Below, piece after piece: positions 8,944 to 10,919 of a stretch of 10,919 bases of DNA (positions are counted from its first letter, which is position 1; each line of letters starts with the position of its first letter). The position numbers and the translations under genes are program-made. The stretch lies in the NCBI GenBank assembly GCA_026389255.1, contig JAPLIF010000199.1:1-10919 (forward strand). Direction: 5' to 3'. This stretch comes from Cyanobacteriota bacterium. GTDB taxonomy: Bacteria; Cyanobacteriota; Cyanobacteriia; PCC-6307; Cyanobiaceae. Below the pieces are notes generated by a model that searched no databases, was not told the DNA's origin, and saw only the letters and a program-made list of their open reading frames with translations.

Positions 8944-9305
8944 GGGTCCATCGCCCGGTGCTGCGCCGATGCGTGGCCTGCAGGACCATGGCGGACCGAC
9001 GCCATCTCTGGCGGATCATCCGCCTGGCTGGCGGAGGGTTGGCCCTAGACCGAGGCATGGGCCGCTCCGCCTACGTCTGCCCCAGCCATGATTGTCTTCA
9101 GGACACCCAACGGCGCAAACGCCTACAAAAGGCCCTGCGCTGTCAGGTGCCCGCCTCGATCCTGGAAAGGCTGCAGGCTCGCCTACAGCAGCCCCTGAGG
9201 CAAGATGAGACATGGCCCGCGTCCGACCGTGGCCCGGACACCGCGGTTACCCCCGACCGAATCAGAGACCTGAATGACCACCAGCGGCAAAATGAGGATT
9301 TATGA
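8940..9305 (+). CDS. ylxR: YlxR family RNA-binding protein
   Basis: YlxR (DUF448, also called RnpM in Bacillus, where it was reported to bind RNase P RNA) is a small basic protein encoded between nusA and infB in many bacteria. The 121-residue product has the family core RRCVACR (9-15), a basic LWRIIRL stretch, GRSAYVCP (41-48) and the basic [14 protein letters not shown] block. The last 35 or so residues are hydrophilic and not conserved in the family as I know it. Start is GTG at 8940 inside the nusA stop. The 3' end overlaps infB by 32 bp, so the tail codons share sequence with the IF-2 N-terminus. Its exact role in cyanobacteria is not established. Confidence 0.95.
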   Translation: MRVHRPVLRRCVACRTMADRRHLWRIIRLAGGGLALDRGMGRSAYVCPSHDCLQDTQRRKRLQKALRCQVPASILERLQARLQQPLRQDETWPASDRGPDTAVTPDRIRDLNDHQRQNEDL

Positions 9306-10919
9306 GTTGTCCAGGGACCTGGGCCTAGACAACAAGGACGTGCTCGACGCCGCCGAGACCCTGTCCATCCCGGCACGCAGCCACAGCAGCTCCATCAGCG
9401 AAGATGAGGCGGGGCGCATTCGGGCACTGATCCGCACCAAAAGCAACGGTGGCGGAGCTGCTGCACCTACACCAGCCCCCAACGCCATCCTCGCCGTGAA
9501 AAAGGCGATCCAGGCAACTGGCCCAACTTCAGGGACTGAGCCTCCTGCACCCCCCGCCAAACCCGTGGCGCCCTCTACAGCTGCGGCCGCCGCGGCTCCC
9601 GCACGGCCAGCTGCGGCCGCAGCAGCTCCCGCACGGCCAGCACCGGCCCGGGCCGCCCCAGCACCCGCAAGTCCACCGAGCCGACCCGCCGAAATCGTCA
9701 ATCCTCCCTCCGTCCGGCCCTTGCCTGCCAAGCCAGCAGCATCTGAAGCGACCCGAATCCAGGCGGTTCGCCCCGCGGCGAATCTTCCAAACCCCCGGCA
9801 GGAAGCGGCCGTTGCTCCTAACGACACCCACGAATCGGCATCGGCCCAGTCTGGCGTCTCTTCAACGGCTGCAGCCCCTGCCGCAGCCTCCGCAGCGCGA
9901 CCTGCGGCACAATCCCCCCGGCCGGTCCAGGAGGTTCGTCGACCCGAGTCAACCAAACCGACAGCGGTATCCCAGCCCACCCGGCCCCCTGTTACACCCT
10001 CACCGCGGCCCGAAGGCAGTCAGCGCCCCGCGCCGCCGAGCCCTGGTCCCCGTGCTACCGGTGCCCCCGTGCGCCCGCCCGCGGTCAGTGGTGGAGCCCG
10101 ACCCCAACTGGTAGGCCGTCCCCAACCAGGCGGCACGGCCCCCGCCGCCCCTGGTACCAAGCCGCCTGCTCCGGTCATCAAGGGTGCGGCACCCTCCGTC
10201 AAGCAGCCACCACCCCCTTCGGTGCGGCCTGCCCCCCCAGCCGTACGGCCGGCCCCGCCCTCGGCCCGGCCTGCGCCACCTTCCGTCCGACCCGCTCCCC
10301 CCGCCTCCCGGTCCCAAAGACCCGGCGCTCCCGCTCCGGTGCGCGCCGGTACGGCCGGCAGTCGGCCTGCGGCACCCGGTTCACGCCCCTCCCCAGGCCC
10401 CGGACGGCCAGGGGCCACTCCCTTGGAGCTGGTGGGCAAGCCCATCCGCCGGGACAGTGCCGATCCAGGTACCACCACCAGCAGCGGTCGTCCGGCCGCC
10501 CCAGGTCGGCCGGGGATGCCGGCAGGCATGCGCAAGCCGATGGCACCGGGCGAGCTCATGCAGCTGCAGAAGCCCAATGGGCGTCCTGCCCCTCCCGCCC
10601 CCCGCCGCCAAGGACCCGCAGGCGCCAGCGGTGACCCCGAGTTGGTCCGCCCCACAGCCGCCCCCACGGCTGCTCCCCCCAAACGCCCCGGCTTCCGGGC
10701 GCCGGTGGCGGGGGCTCCCTCCACGCGGGCTCGTCGTCCTGACTGGGATGACAGCGCAAAACTGGAAGCCTTGCGCAGCCGTTCGCCCCAGAAACAACGC
10801 CAAAAAGTCCACATCATCGGCGAAAACGATGATGCGCTGACAGCCGAAACCAGTGGCTATGCCGGCGAACAGGAAGCCTTAGTGCTCCAGGCGAGCCTGG
10901 CCAGGCCCGCCAAGCCCCG
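9274..10919 (+). CDS. infB: translation initiation factor IF-2, N-terminal part (3'-truncated by window edge)
   Basis: IF-2 is the GTPase that brings initiator tRNA to the ribosome. The frame is open from ATG 9274 to the window edge (548 codons). The product begins [20 protein letters not shown], and residues 7-52 form the IF2_N helical motif seen in cyanobacterial IF-2. An internal ATG at 9292 is possible, but the M-T-T-S-G-K start fits the family. From about residue 60 to 500 the protein is Pro/Ala/Arg-rich and probably disordered. A conserved-looking island, [17 protein letters not shown], is followed by a charged [17 protein letters not shown] segment. The GTP-binding domain and everything after it lie beyond the window. 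The start is 32 bp inside ylxR, which suggests translation coupled to ylxR. Confidence 0.97.
   Translation, partial: MTTSGKMRIYELSRDLGLDNKDVLDAAETLSIPARSHSSSISEDEAGRIRALIRTKSNGGGAAAPTPAPNAILAVKKAIQATGPTSGTEPPAPPAKPVAPSTAAAAAAPARPAAAAAAPARPAPARAAPAPASPPSRPAEIVNPPSVRPLPAKPAASEATRIQAVRPAANLPNPRQEAAVAPNDTHESASAQSGVSSTAAAPAAASAARPAAQSPRPVQEVRRPESTKPTAVSQPTRPPVTPSPRPEGSQRPAPPSPGPRATGAPVRPPAVSGGARPQLVGRPQPGGTAPAAPGTKPPAPVIKGAAPSVKQPPPPSVRPAPPAVRPAPPSARPAPPSVRPAPPASRSQRPGAPAPVRAGTAGSRPAAPGSRPSPGPGRPGATPLELVGKPIRRDSADPGTTTSSGRPAAPGRPGMPAGMRKPMAPGELMQLQKPNGRPAPPAPRRQGPAGASGDPELVRPTAAPTAAPPKRPGFRAPVAGAPSTRARRPDWDDSAKLEALRSRSPQKQRQKVHIIGENDDALTAETSGYAGEQEALVLQASLARPAKP
9580..9639 (+). repeat. 30-bp tandem duplication inside infB
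   Basis: Two adjacent in-frame 30-bp units (9580-9609 and 9610-9639) differ at only two bases. Each encodes [10 protein letters not shown] and contains a GCGGCCGC octamer. Their near identity, including third positions, points to a recent slippage or duplication event in the disordered linker of IF-2. Confidence 0.85.
10213..10311 (+). repeat. 21-bp tandem repeats encoding P-P-x-x-R-P-A in infB
   Basis: About 4.7 consecutive 7-residue units (IF-2 residues 314-346) read [36 protein letters not shown] units have diverged at third positions while the peptide is kept, so this is older than the 9580-9639 duplication. Confidence 0.85.

Noticed and set aside
9300..10817. Long Gly/Ala/Arg-rich reading frames on the minus strand opposite infB
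   Set aside because: They are low-complexity mirrors of the Pro/Ala/Arg-rich IF-2 linker in GC-rich DNA, and the plus-strand frame has a clear IF-2 N-terminus and family context.

Overview
The window looks like a piece of a GC-rich picocyanobacterial chromosome (Synechococcus/Cyanobium type). This is judged from protein character rather than a database search. RimP, NusA, YlxR and the Pro/Ala-rich IF-2 N-terminus all have the form I recall from that group, most genes are GC-rich, Shine-Dalgarno sequences are mostly weak or absent, and non-ATG starts are frequent.

Left part (1-3464): the end of hisD (histidine biosynthesis) reads rightward into the window. It meets, tail to tail with a 30-bp overlap, a leftward group rpsT - rpiA - GT61-like glycosyltransferase. 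rpsT has a strong hairpin across its stop codon, so it may be transcriptionally separate from rpiA. rpiA and the glycosyltransferase gene are 31 bp apart and may be co-transcribed.

Middle (3465-5231): a rightward two-gene cassette lies between rpsT and a protease gene. It encodes a patatin-like lipid acyl hydrolase with a complete Ser/Asp dyad and oxyanion-hole motif, and a 140-residue PGDYG-like protein whose start codon overlaps the patatin stop by 8 bp. Its second gene is visibly more AT-rich than its neighbours. This is the most accessory-looking part of the window and the best candidate for an undescribed functional unit.

Right part (5232-10919): a leftward HtrA/Deg-type periplasmic serine protease (signal peptide, His-Asp-Ser triad, one PDZ) converges on the cassette across a hairpin. 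A 191-bp divergent intergenic region with a long-range inverted repeat separates it from a small four-cysteine protein. Next comes the conserved transcription/translation cluster rimP - nusA - ylxR - infB. ylxR overlaps nusA by 4 bp and infB begins 32 bp inside ylxR. infB runs off the right edge, so only its N-terminal helical motif and its long Pro/Ala/Arg-rich linker are present.

No tRNA, rRNA, CRISPR array, insertion sequence or integrase was seen.
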